Positions 52,101 to 63,932 are shown, counted from the first letter of the stretch. The stretch: DNA of 64,000 bases from Dipetalonema caudispina (GCA_013365325.1 JABVXV010000018.1:124001-188000); one strand, 5' to 3'. Numbers and translations are program-made. The notes: generated from the letters alone by a model not told the origin.

Positions 52101-55100
52101 GCAAATTATGAGGAAGTTCACAGTTATGAAGTCCATTAAATATTTACCAAGTAAAATGATGGGGATAAGTGACGAACAAAACCATGTGTCTAAAACATCT
52201 TTGTCCTGTTCCAAACCCATTTCCAAACCGTTTGCCACATTGCAGATATGCAACGCTTCAGTCTCATTTTGAGCCACAATCCAGTCGCTAAATAATGACT
52301 TTCTTGAAAAAGTCATGAAAATATTATCGCTATGAAAATACAATTTGATGTATATTTCAAATTTAAATTGAACCTATTGGGGTCAGGACGAAATGCCGGT
52401 ATTCGCTGTCCCCAGTCAAGCTGTCTACTTAAGCACCACGGCTCCTTTCTATGCAACCAATTTTCCAGATGTATCTGCATATATTTCGGAGTTACAGTAA
52501 GCTGCAACAAAGAAACGGAGATTAAGAAATCATCCGAGAAAGCAGAGGAAATATTAAAATCGATCTATTAAGCAATAAAATCGGTCAGTTTAAAACAATT
52601 AAACTGCCAAAAAATGACATACCAAATTCTGTTCAATAGCTCTAAGAGCTGCGTCATTCATACTAGCGCAATCCAAGAACCACTGCTTCCTGACCATTGG
52701 TTCGATAATATCACCAGTTCGACTACAAATCCTTAGCTGCTGCCCATGATATGGCATCGTCCCACCATATTTATCACGAGCAATCAATTCTGTTACTATC
52801 TAAATTTGAACTTCAATCTTGCTCGTGATTTTCTGAAATCTGGAGATGTTCTATATAAATCAAAGTTACTTTATTCCTAGCTTCAAATCGATCCATCCCA
52901 TTAAAACCGGTTGCATTTATGAGACAACCAGATTCATCGATACAAGATCGATTAAAGTCCTCATCACAGAGCTGATTTGCGTGACTTCTAGCGATAGCAA
53001 AGTCAGTAAAATCGTGTGCCGGTGTTATTTTTAGTATTCCTGAAAAAAAAAAAAACGAAATAAACTCGACAACCTAGCAAAACCCATTGAAAGAACCAAA
53101 AGAATGATTAAAAAAACTCATAAATTTAAATTAAACAACAATAAGAGCAGCTTTTACCTCGATAACCGTCTTACTTTAAACTCAATTTACATTTTAAGAA
53201 ATTAATTACTGAACACTAGACCTTAAAATCACCAACCTGTACCCTTATCAGGTTGAACTGTTGCATCAGCTAGAATAGGTAAAGTACGATCTGGAAGCAA
53301 AGGATGTAGAACACGCAAGCCAATATACTTCACGTAACGTTCATCATTCGGATTGACGGCTAATGCGCAGTCAGCAAATAACGTTTCTGGTCTTGTTGTT
53401 CCTACTTCTAAATAATCACTGCCAGATGAGCTGAAAAAAACTTAAAATTATTTTGCCAGTATAAGTTATAAAGTCTCAAAATTTACTTTATTCTATAAAA
53501 TCTGTCAAAAAAAATAATTATAGCAATAGAAAACAATAATCGATTGGAATAAGAAATGAAGTCCGACCTGTTTCCATTCAAAAGTTCATAACGAATTCGA
53601 TGCATAACACCTACTTCGATACATTTCCTTCTTAAATCAGACTTATTCAACAAGAAATAGTCATCTTTTTCGACATCTACAATATCAACCTCCTAAAAAC
53701 ATTTATATTTCACTTATTTACATACACATCTATAGTAATATTCTTAAATTGTACCGATTGCAGATTAGTTACAAAGTGATACAAACCTGATCGGAAATAG
53801 TGCTCCTTAAAGTCGGACACCAGTTGACCATCCTCAAATCATTGAATATCAACCCATTATTGTATAACTGACAAAATGCAACCGTAACTGCTTCAGAAAA
53901 TCTCTAAAAAAAGAAAATATCAAGAATCTATTTTCAAAACCTACACATATTTAAGAAGATCATTTAATTTAAAAGTTATAAATCAAATTGTTTCTTTACT
54001 AGAAATTTTAACTGATAATGTGATACTTTCACTAATAACATCCCAATAAATCTTGTATATCTAAATAATCTAATTACTTTTTATTAATGTTATAAACTTG
54101 CGGTGATGTTTTTGAATAAACGCTTCCTGTCTATTTCGATATCTACTTAAAACCAATCACATTAAAACGAAAAAGATATAATCTAAGAAATAAAAAAGTA
54201 TTTACTAGATCAAAATCATATGCAAAAAACGCACCTACATCGTCTAATGTGTAATACATATTACGCCAATCAAGTGTTGCACCGAGAGCTTTCAACTGCT
54301 TCGATATATCGCCCACGCGCCTAAAACATGAAATTATGGTCAAATTTTTATCCAGAACATAACCTTGGTAAGCTAGATTTCATTTCATGGAGAAAACTTA
54401 CAGTCTCATAACCAACAAAAAAATTGTTAAAAAATCTTACTCGTTCTTCCATTGCTGACATAATTCCAGGAACTCATGCTGCGTGACCTGATGCCTTCGC
54501 AGTTTTTTCTCATTCCACAACATTCTTTCAACAACTACCTGTGTAGCAATTCCTGCATGATCAAATCCAGGATACCATGTTACCTAAAAATTATGTAGTA
54601 AAAAGAATCATCAGATAAAACTTCTGGAGAATTAAAATTTCATAATTTTTTTTCAATTGAATACAATCTAATCAATTCACAACTCAACTATTTATTACAT
54701 ACTTGCTGTCCCTGAAGACGTCGATATCGGCACATAGCATCTTCTACGGTTACTGTCAAGGCATGGCCAAGGTGAAGATTGCCAGTAACATTTGGAGGAG
54801 GTAGAATCATCCTTAAATAATAGAGAAAAACTTTAAAAACATAGTGGAATCTCATGCCAAGTTGCAAAATTTGGAACATTAACTCGCATTTGATGAAAGC
54901 AAAACTATGCAACATAAATGGAACAATGTCTTATACTTACCGATAAATTTTGGGACCTGATTCTTCTGATCGTATTGCTGCAGCATATTCTATCCATTTT
55001 TCATGACTGTTTATTACAGCATCTATATCGAAGGAAGTACCCCTGATATATTAATTTATTTTTTGCAATTCCTTCAATTTTTTGAAAAAAAAGTTCTCAA

Positions 55101-55334
55101 ATGGTTATTTCTTGTTAAATCAAAAACTACGAACTAGCAGCAAATAATGAGAAACGGACACTAATATAATTCAGTTCATTTATACATCATAATTAATGCG
55201 TCAAAAACAGCGAACGAATCGAATCTGAATAGGAAATGGCTCAATAACCTTTTGCTATTCTGAACTGAGATGTGTTTACCAGAGCAATACGAATATTTCC
55301 GCAAGTACAAGCAAACATTTCTCGGATAAATCAT
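49134..55334 (-). CDS. VARS2: Valyl-tRNA synthetase, probably mitochondrial
   Basis: Twenty-two exons; highest 55291-55334 then 54941-55042, 54703-54811, 54441-54583, 54239-54320, 53787-53903, 53568-53692, 53237-53430, 52870-53039, 52623-52799, 52374-52501, 52148-52287, 51941-52043, 51592-51773, 51309-51456, 51117-51213, 50766-50897, 50398-50589, 50171-50294, 49867-50027, 49577-49738, 49134-49211; 969 aa. A class I synthetase charging tRNA-Val. Marks: [15 protein letters not shown] (HIGH motif HLGH, aa 62-65), [14 protein letters not shown], editing-domain [17 protein letters not shown] with [30 protein letters not shown] (aa 568-572), [23 protein letters not shown], and a basic C-terminal helical arm rich in Lys and Gln. 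The first exon reads [14 protein letters not shown], Arg/Lys-rich without acids, like a mitochondrial targeting peptide; the usual N-terminal extension is absent. The start follows an acceptor at 55352. From memory, C. elegans keeps its mitochondrial valyl synthetase next to the ALG12 homologue. Confidence 0.93.
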
Positions 55335-55345
55335 TGCCACTTCAT
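55331..55345 (-). promoter_or_regulatory. uORF overlapping the synthetase start codon
   Basis: Between the probable trans-splice acceptor and the main ATG lies ATG AAG TGG CAA TGA (MKWQ, stop). Its TGA overlaps the main start as ATGA, the arrangement used for termination-reinitiation. Whether it regulates translation is not known. Confidence 0.5.
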
Positions 55346-56207
55346 TTTTATCTAATAAATGAGCGATAAATCATGTAAGGAAATACATGAACGCATACAA
55401 TTATAACCGAGTTAAATTATTTACATTATGGAAACCCGAACAATCTACATCGAAACATAGAAGTGAAGATTACATAGCAGCTACCAGAATAATTATGAAC
55501 AGGACAGTTTGCTCCCATCTTTCAAGACAGTAAAAGTTACCAATTATCTATCTTTTACTTAAAGATTTTTTAATGGTCATAACAAATCCGAAAATCCTCA
55601 ACCGGGAAAATTGATTGCACTTCTTAAAAACCGGCCTCACATTCATTACGCTCCTCCATTAGCCGGATGATCAAATCACGACTGGATAATTCCGTAACAC
55701 TAACAACCGACAATTTTGACTACGTGTTTCAGTATTCTATGCAATATGTATGCATCCAACATTAATCCGAAAAGAAATAAGCTGAGACAGTAAATTTTTA
55801 TTAATTCGAAACAACAATAACAAACACTCACATTCATATACACAATATAAAAAATGAAAAAGCAACAACAAAAAATATATTTACACATATCTGTAGCAAT
55901 GAATGCAATATAACAGTTATTAATGACTTAAAAGAGCCCAGCTATTTCCGTCGCATGTACTTTTCAAGCAAAATGTGACATTTATTAATGTCTTCGATTT
56001 TTCGCGCCAAAATTTTATGTCGCAACTAATTTATTTCAAAAATCTGTCGAATTATTTCAATTCACCAATTAATTTGAAAACAAAATAGTCCGATTGTTAA
56101 AGTCATTAATCCCATTCCAAAGGTTGACGCGTGGTTATACTCATTTGCAATGCAATAGCAGCGGCAACTATGCTTTCGTGAAAGACTCGAGAACAAAAAC
56201 AAAACCA
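55335..56207. other. Intercistronic region between FARS2 and valyl-tRNA synthetase
   Basis: About 870 bp holding the FARS2 3' end, a trans-splice-like acceptor (TTTATTAG, minus strand, ending at 55352) and a five-codon uORF. Some short minus-strand open pieces look mildly coding (ELSSRDLIIRLMEERNECEA near 55632-55700), but I could not fit them in phase with either gene. Confidence 0.5.
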
Positions 56208-58789
56208 TTACCGCAATACAACTCCATAATTTTCAACCATTTCTTGTCTGATTTTCGAATGCACTTGGTTCACCTTCTCTTTCGTTAAAGCTTCTTCATG
56301 GCTTCGGTATACCAAACGATAGGTTTGACTAGTTTTCTTCGTTTTTGGGTGTTCAAATGTGTCAGTTACTTTGACCTAAAGTGACCACAATTTTCATTTA
56401 AAAATATCAACTTCTACGCAAGTAAAAAGATATACTCATGAATGACCAAAAAGGCTAATAAATAAGTCTCCAGTCAAGTTATGAGTTTTTGCCGACTAAT
56501 AGTTATCAGACATACGCTTACATAGCTTACCTGCTCAATAAGCTGATCACCTACGGAACGTATTAAATCACAAGTTTCAGCAACCATCTCTTTGGGATCC
56601 ATACCTTCCGGAAGCCAAAATGACAGATCATAGAACACTTGCGGATGAATACTAATAGGTACATATTTGAAATTTTCATTGGGAGATTTTCCAGCAAATT
56701 GTGTCAAGAAGCCTGAATCACGGCTCCAAAATAACCGAATATCCGAAATCCCATACAAAGCCTATAAATAACCAAACTTCCTATTCCAAGTAAACATACA
56801 GTGTACTAAAATTTAGTTCCGAAACATCTTTTTAGAGAGAAAGAAGTGAGTATTCTGCCAAAGTTCAAAAGCAGTGCAATAACCAGTCATTTCCCAAAAA
56901 TGAATTGCATGCCATATACATTAAAATCAATGTAGGACTTTCATTCACAAAAACTACTAAAACATGAATGATTTACCATAGCAAGTCTTTCAAGACCTAA
57001 GCCGAATGCCCAACCGACTTTATCCACAACGCCAGCCATTCTCAAAAGATCCTGTTCCATAATGCCACAACCGAGAACTTCTATCCATTTGTCATCGTAA
57101 TAAACTTCAAGTTCAAACGATGGATATGTGAATGGGAAATCTGCATTAACCCACCTCATGTCATAATCAGCGCCGAATATGTGGTGGCAGAGAGTCTCCA
57201 AAGTTGCCTTAAATGCATTATCATAAATGCCCACGAAAAAATGAAGTATAATTCGTCTCCAGTGATTTCATAGTAAAATTAAAATTCTAGTCAAGGAAAT
57301 GAGACATTGCCAGATATTTTTTTCGTGATTTTAATTAACCACTGAAACCTTTAAATCTTTGATTAAACATTCTGCGACATCCGTTGTATGTTGGCCCTGC
57401 TTTTTCGCAGTTCTTTTATCGTTCGTGAAAAGCGGCTTCTGAAATTTTGTGCACATTGATATACTTGCTTTTCCTTTATAGTAACACTTTATTTGGGAGA
57501 GGCAACCTTTTCAAACACAAAAGGCTTTTTGACTAGAAAGAAAGTCAGGATTGCATCTGAATTGTAAAGATTGAATACAAATTCATATAACATTTTACCG
57601 GATGTCGATTTAATGAATCGTCAAACAGCTCGGCAGCAGTAAACAAGCGCACACCTTCTACTTGATGAAAACATGGAAAATGAAGGCTGTCAATTGCATC
57701 ACGACGATACACATCACCGATGACAAGAAAGTTATCCAGGCCTAAAATCTGAAAATCATTAATCTGCATTTGGCCTTTAATGAATTGATAAATTTCAGAG
57801 GAATGGGATTAAAGTAGTTAAAGTGAGTGAGTGAAGGAATGGTTAAAATAAACCAGACTTGGATATTCCTATTTTCTTGATAAAAATTTGAAAGAGATTC
57901 TTTATACTTCTTCAACCAAAAAGAAAAAAATTTAAGACGAACCTTGATTGATCAAGGAATGCTGATGCGCCGATGTATGTGCTCTTAAGCAGTAATCTTT
58001 GTTGATGTAATAAGTATCCTGAACACTCCGACTAACATGATTTGCAGGTACAAGCAAGGAATCGAAATTATCAAATACAGAAACTACTCGTGGTTGATTA
58101 TCAACCACTGCAAATAGCGGAGACATCCCACCTAAAACTTTGTCATGAATGATAAGAAATTAGTTAATAATCGAGTTCTTTAGTAATCACCGGGTCTTCC
58201 TTTTAATTACTTACGCAGTATGGACAGTATGGACTTAACCTATGTTTATCACTGTCCTAATCATTCTGATCTCAGAAATTCTAAAACGAATACTGATCGA
58301 AACATCTGCAACTTCACCTTTCACTTGATATTTCCCATACATAAAATTGACAATGCGCTGTTTGAGCAAATAGAGTGGGTTATCAACTTCGAAAAGCAAA
58401 CGTCTCTGCAATGTTCGTAATACAGCTGGTGATAAATTCCATTTTCCATCGGGCAATAATGATACTCCTGAAAAGCATACATTAATCTTTCTCCCTCTGA
58501 TAAACGACTGAATGTCTCAGTATTTTTATTTCCACTTCAAATAAATTAGTTATGAGTAAGATTCACATATATAACTGGACATTTAACAAGTGATTTTTAA
58601 CTGTAAGGTTTAAGAAACTTAAAAAGTTATGGAAAGGTTTGAAACTACAAGCTATTTGATGATATAACAATTACCATCAAGTTCGAAAGTTGGTGGTGGT
58701 GTAGACTGTGGTTTGCTTATTCCTGTTAACCGGGAACAAGAGAAGTTTCTTCTACACAAGCGTGATAGATACATCGATTTCAAGCGCAT
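56208..58789 (-). CDS. FARS2: Phenylalanyl-tRNA synthetase, mitochondrial (monomeric, FARS2 type)
   Basis: Eight exons: 58675-58789, 58318-58467, 57943-58131, 57599-57741, 57349-57438, 56977-57207, 56531-56761, 56208-56375; 438 aa (human FARS2 is 451). The first exon is Arg/Ser/Leu-rich without acidic residues ([20 protein letters not shown]), a mitochondrial presequence. The class II core follows: [13 protein letters not shown], the tRNA-acceptor/ATP motif LRAHTSAHQ (motif 2 region), [46 protein letters not shown] and [13 protein letters not shown] (motif 3, with the catalytic Arg), then [11 protein letters not shown]. The last 100 or so residues, with YRLVYRS, are the ferredoxin-fold anticodon-binding domain. 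It charges mitochondrial tRNA-Phe. A CTGTAG acceptor lies only 3 nt before the ATG, a good trans-splice site; that site lies inside an upstream minus-strand frame. The gene is the first clear member of the minus-strand cluster. Confidence 0.95.
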
Positions 58790-59261
58790 TTGCTACAGAA
58801 ATACCTGAAATTAAACTTTCGGAAGGAGAGTGTTCTAAAATTAACACTGTGCCATGAAATGCTTTCGAAGAAAAGGAAAAGCTAAATAAAGCTTCCTTTA
58901 GACAACAAGAAATGTTCATAAACTGTCTAGCTAAATATAATATCTTATGTAGTTTCATCTCATTCAGAACTAACTCCCAATAACTCTCAGAACCATTCAT
59001 CCAAGAAATGACACGAAGTGAAATGCAATGTGACGGATCAAACCAAAATCACACAAAGCATTTCGTAAAACAACATGCACTGAACATCCTTATAATGTAA
59101 TACGTGATCTTTTCTAGACATTTCCTGAAAAAATCTACAAATTCCACAAGATATCCGTGCCATGATTTACGTGATTTACGTGAAAATTGCAGGCATTTCT
59201 TCCGCAAATTGATCACATCACTAATGTGATTTTCTAGTAGAAAGAGACGAATCTTTGTCAT
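58752..59261 (-). CDS. Unrecognised 170-codon frame broken by one TGA, upstream of FARS2
   Basis: From ATG at 59261 the frame runs 70 codons (MTKIRLFLLENHISDVINL, then basic KSRKSWHGYLVEFVDFF), meets TGA at 59049-59051, and stays open in the same frame for another 98 codons (WMNGSESYWELVLNEMKLHK, later [19 protein letters not shown]) to TAG at 58752. The two parts could be exons of a small gene with an intron covering the TGA, a pseudogene, or a genuine TGA read-through; I found no convincing donor/acceptor pair. Its 3' end overlaps the FARS2 start in another frame. No domain recognised. Confidence 0.3.
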
Positions 59262-59326
59262 ACTGTGTACTCCTCCTAACTAGTGCTATTTTCCAAATCT
59301 CCTTTCGTTATCCCACTCCCAATTAA

Positions 59327-59357
59327 ATGCAAATCAATCAGTAGTTTATATATAAAA
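59327..59357 (+). promoter_or_regulatory. U6 promoter elements: octamer-like site and TATA box
   Basis: A TATATATAAA box at 59347-59357 is centred about 25 nt before the U6 start, as expected for an RNA polymerase III type 3 promoter. An ATGCAAAT octamer lies at 59327-59334, roughly 45 nt upstream, near where the proximal sequence element should be. Whether the octamer is functional is inference. Confidence 0.55.
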
Positions 59358-59376
59358 GAGTGTGAGAAATGTGATT

Positions 59377-59480
59377 GTTCATTCCGATGAACATATACTA
59401 AAATTGGAACAATACAGAGAAGATTAGCATGGCCCCTGCGCAAGGATGACACGCAAATTCGTGAAGCGTTCCAAATTTTT
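59377..59480 (+). ncRNA. U6: U6 spliceosomal snRNA
   Basis: Full-length match, from memory, to conserved U6. The 5' stem-loop GTTCAT-TCCG-ATGAAC is followed by the invariant ATACTAAAATTGGAAC, the ACAGAGA box (pairs with the 5' splice site), the AGATTAGCATGGCCCC segment, AGC catalytic and U4/U2-pairing sequences, TGACACGCAAATTCGTGAAG and the terminal T run that acts as the polymerase III stop. The 5' stem has one more base pair than the common nematode form, with a compensating change. It sits divergently from the FARS2 cluster and on the same strand as the SPD-2-like gene. Confidence 0.96.
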
Positions 59481-60056
59481 CGTATTATTTTATGGATGTA
59501 AAGTAAGCATGTCTACTTTATGTATTATATGTGTGTGAGATACATATACACATCATAATTGAATTAAAGTAAATGGAATAGAAATTTAAATATTCCTAAA
59601 CATTTTTTGTATAAAGTAATGTTTTAACATTTCATACTGACATTGATATTGGAATGATTTATGGTACAACTTGTTTAATTATGGATAGTTGTTATTGATA
59701 ATCATACTCAATCAGTAGATATTTTTTCATTTATTGTGCTCATCAAATCTTTAAGAGTTGAATTATTTGGATAAAAGTTTAGTTCACCTTGTAGCCATCC
59801 CCTCTAACAGTAATAGTATATTACAAGTCACCACCATGTTTCAGGATTAAATATTAGACGTCTCCTCATTTCTGCCACTTCATGTCCCAAACATTTGCAT
59901 ATTTCGTTGCATAAATTTAAATTCAAAATAAGCAGAAGTTCTGCTTATTTTCACTTGTTGACACTAACATTTGGTGTGGTTTTGTACCATATCTCTTACG
60001 AATCCATTTATTTCCATTGTTGATAATACAGTTAATCAAGTGGACATTCTTAAGTA
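59481..60056. other. Intergenic region between U6 and the SPD-2-like gene
   Basis: Probable promoter of the downstream plus-strand gene. It carries a 27-bp perfect palindrome at 59925-59951, listed separately, and a (GTGT)/(ACATATAC) short simple stretch near 59529-59550. No coding exon. Confidence 0.5.
59925..59951. repeat. Perfect palindrome, 13-bp arms, upstream of the SPD-2-like gene
   Basis: AAAATAAGCAGAA at 59925-59937 and its exact reverse complement at 59939-59951 flank a single G. It lies about 105 bp before the start codon of the SPD-2-like gene. Confidence 0.85.
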
Positions 60057-62759
60057 ATGAGTTCTTCCTTGTGGGAGATACAGGAAGATCGTTTCGATGA
60101 CGTTGATTCAGAAACTGACGAAAAATTATCCGTCTATGAAGACGATCTCTACATTGATGGTCAGTTGTATATTTGATTTTTAAGCTGATTAAATATGACG
60201 TAAGTTGGTGTTATGATTTTACAATCTAACTTATTACTATTTATGTTATGTCACTACACTATATTTTATTTGCGATTAAAGTAAGATTATATCATTGTCA
60301 ATGTTATCGTTCATAGTTAATAACTCTATTCTAAAAATTCCACTTCTCTCAAAAGTATATCCACAGGTGAAGACTCCAGGGTTTTTATTATTTTTGCTAT
60401 TGTCTGATATCTTGGTATAACAAGGCTTGCTTAACAATCCGTATTTCAGACCACCCAATCATGGAGCATGAAAAGTTGAATGAAGCAACAGTTATAAATC
60501 AATTGCCACCGAGACTATCAACTATAACGGAGGAATCAAATATTGGGACAGAAGGTTATGTATTATCTTGTTAAGGACTAGTTTTGAAGATCTTCGAAAA
60601 GTTGTATTGCTACACTGTAACAGTTTCTTTTGCTGATTTTACCGATAACATTCCATAAGTGTTAAAGGTCAGTTTTAATTTTATTTCTCTATTATTTTAT
60701 ATCTAGATAGTATATCCTTTTATAGTTAACTGCTTTCAGGAAACGAAATTGGTGCACGGAAGGAAACATATGTTGATTCAGTCTTCGGACAAGGCTTAAG
60801 AGGGGAGCTAAGTGGTGAAAATGTGAATGTAGTAGAGGAAAGTTCACTGTTCAAAGGTGGTGGAGAAGGTAAGTATTGTTATCTTGCATCCCTTTGTACG
60901 TAATAAATTTATCCACTCTCTCTGAAAAAGAAATATTTGTTTCAGAAATATTATTAGGAAGCTGCCATTTCTCGAATTTATTTACAATACTATTTGTTAT
61001 CATCAAGTTCAGAATTACGAAAACTTCTTAGTAATTTTTTTTTCTTCTGAAATTGTTGGGAAGAAAACGATTAAGTTGTGTTTAGGGTCCAGGTCAAATA
61101 GACATCTCATTGTCATGAAACAGATTCGATTATATGCTTATTTCCACTAACATTTCGTTCAAAAGTTTTTTACCACTTTAATAATGAAGCTCACATTTTC
61201 TCGAGTTTGTCATTCACTTACCAATTTTCCATTTTAGTGATTCACATTCATGGAGTAAGTTAAATTTGGTCTTAATTTTCCTTTAGGCATTGAGAAGTTG
61301 CAGCGTGATCAAGAATCATTTTATAAGCACAAGCTGCTGGCACAAGATGATTTCCGTTTCAATAAACCATATTTGGAGAAAGAGAATAGTTGGGAGCCAT
61401 CTCTTCATTGTTCGCCCCCACCAACACCAAAAATCTGTGTCGATGAACTTGCTGCTTTCAGTATGTCTCCCTTATGAATAGAAATTTATAAAGTCCTAGT
61501 AATTAAAGTGGTTCTTTTTGTCATAGTTCGTGGAAATTTCAATGTAAATTTCGAATTCATAGCCGTAACAACACAGAAACTGTAAGTATAGTAGTCCAAC
61601 TTCACCTACTTTGGACATTTATCTCCACCCTTCAAAATGAATTAATGTTCGTTAAATGGTAACTAACACTGCTCTTAAATCAATGATATGAGTAAAAATA
61701 ATTGATTCACATGTATTTAAGAGTTTTATGTTGAAGTACTTGTCTATTATGGCTGCTTTACAAAAAAACACAAAATTTCGCTTTCGAAATTTATAAACCA
61801 TTTTTATTCAAAGATATGACGGATTCTCACTTAATATCAACTACTCGAAAAGAAACAAGCCAGGATATTGAAAATACATCGGGTACTTCCTCATACATAC
61901 GGCAGTTGAAGAGAAGAAAAGAATCAAAGCAGAATCCTGATGGACCCAAAATGTCTACACCTAAATGTAAATATTGCATGGTATTTTCCATTCATTGCGG
62001 AATTTAAGGATTAGTGAATTCCCCAGACTACCAGAAGCGAGAATTACCGACTTCTGTCTGATCTTTTTTCTATTCCTGATACATGCCTACAATTTCAAAT
62101 CTTTTAATGGATAGAGTAAAGTGAAAGATAATTCTCTGTATTTTAATTTCCTAGATTTATTGAGAGCAAAAATTCTCCAATATCGAAGAAAATATTCTTT
62201 AAGCTATAATTATTCGAACAGTTTGTATGTTTCAGCAACCGACACTTCGCTTCGAGATTTGAGTATAAATTGCGTTTCATCAATTTATCCGGAAACAGTT
62301 TCACCTAAATCAGTTCGTGGAATGCATTCAAAGTTCAATGGTCCTTTCACGATGCCCCGCAGAATGTCCAAGGTCGTGGAAGAGCCGTCATTAAGTAGTT
62401 CTGCAATCGACAGAGTTCTTGAGGTTGCCTTAAGATTGCTTTATCTCAGCCTGAAATGATGTTATAAATAGAATATATATTATAAAATGTTTTTTACAGA
62501 ACGAAAATTTTGACAATGATGATGCACTCGTTGAAGCATTGCTGCAGGCTAAAACTCGTCCTCGTCTGAAGCTGAAGTTTCCTGAAATAATTACAGGAGA
62601 ACGACCTGGAACAAATGGTTTGTTTATGTGTTTAATGTTGGGAAATTTCTAGGTGTTTCAATAAATCATCTGTACTTTCGATTATCATTTGGGGAATTGG
62701 GTGTTTATGTTGTTAATATCGTTTGATGTGGGAATGTATTGCGTTTTAAAGGTTCGGGA

Positions 62760-62794
<35 letters not shown>

Positions 62795-63932
62795 ATCCAT
62801 CATTAAGGATACGCAAAAGACGAATCAGAGTAAGCAAATGAATGGAATTTTTAATTCCAGTTTTAACTTCTGAATGATTTTCTCAGTTTGGTTAGATCAC
62901 AAACCGATATGCTGGAGTAGTGAAAGAAGTGCCTGTGTTCACTGATGACGTAACCATTACTACTTTTAGACCAACTGGGACCTTATTTAAGAAGGCGTGA
63001 AGAGTCAACTGGTACACTGCGCATTGTGGATAAGGATTCTAATGCTAATGATCATAATCAAATGCAAAAAGGTTGGTGTCAGCCTTTTTTTCATTCAATT
63101 GTGAAAGAATGATCACGTGATTCAATCGTTTCTTTTTATCTTTTGCTACTACCTGTATTCATGAGTTTTGGTGAAGTTTTCAAATTTTAACGTAAGAATT
63201 CCAAAATTTTATATGTATGGCATCGAAATTGGCAAAAATATAAGATCTAATTTTTTCAGTGATTACCACACATGATCGTTCAGGCATAACCAATAAAACG
63301 AAGAAGCTGAAAACTGTAGAGAAGCCGAATTTATTGCGGGAAAATAATAATACTGCAGAAGATTTGCCACCAACCTTAAAAACGAAGGTGGAAAGTAAAA
63401 GTCTGAAAGCTCACAGTAGTTGGTAAGCTTCATGTAGTAGTAATATATTACAACTATCGTTTTTCATATTTCAATTGGGTTTATTCGTGTCCCTACAATC
63501 ATTGGTCAAGTAACTTTTATGAAAATATATATAAATAGTATGGTCTGATATTTAGAAGTGATTTTAGTTTTTGAAATTTGAAGCCGATTTCATCTTCTCA
63601 TCGAGTAGTAAAATATCCAAAATACGAGGATGAAATTGTAATCAGTAATTATAACGCCTAAGTCCTTTCTAGAGTACTGTAGCAATTGATATAATTAAGT
63701 GAAACGCCAGTTCGGGTTATTTGCTTATATTCATGCATGGATTTATTATAGTTCGCTTTCGCATACCGATGCAGAAAGTCAAGGCAGATTTCTGTCATGT
63801 GATCAGTCTTTTGTTTATTTTGGATTTGTCGACATCAAATGTCGTGTAAACAGAACAGTTAGATTGCGAAATATCAGCTCAAAGTCGCTAAATCTCAAAA
63901 TACAGTTACGTAAAAAGAGTAGAGGATATGAA
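60057..63932 (+). CDS. SPD-2/CEP192-like centrosomal protein, N-terminal part (3' end outside the window)
   Basis: Ten exons: 60057-60159, 60450-60554, 60740-60868, 61287-61460, 61814-61966, 62236-62423, 62500-62617, 62970-63071, 63260-63422, 63752-63932; 472 codons so far, all in phase, no stop; the gene continues past the right edge after a GTATGT donor. The first 410 residues are acidic then polar, low in hydrophobics and probably disordered (MSSSLWEIQEDRFDDVDSET at the start; several Ser-Pro/Thr-Pro sites such as CSPPPTPK and SPKS that could be polo- or Cdk-type sites). The tenth exon opens a beta-sandwich-like region (SFVYFGFVDIKCRVNRTVRL followed by RNISSKSLNLKIQL), like the ASH/PapD-type domains of SPD-2/CEP192, which recruit pericentriolar material and build centrosomes. 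The assignment rests mainly on this last exon and overall layout; other ASH-domain proteins are possible. Confidence 0.55.
62762..62792. repeat. Homopolymer run, 31 T, in an intron of the SPD-2-like gene
   Basis: Uninterrupted T run between exons 7 and 8. It is the longest homopolymer in the window; similar A runs are at 10916-10941, 21851-21871, 29192-29214 and 32915-32937. Their lengths in the assembly are likely to be unreliable. Confidence 0.9.

Noticed and set aside
59049..59051. Selenocysteine codon
   Set aside because: No SECIS-like structure was identified and no selenoprotein family is recognisable, so only the open frame itself is reported.
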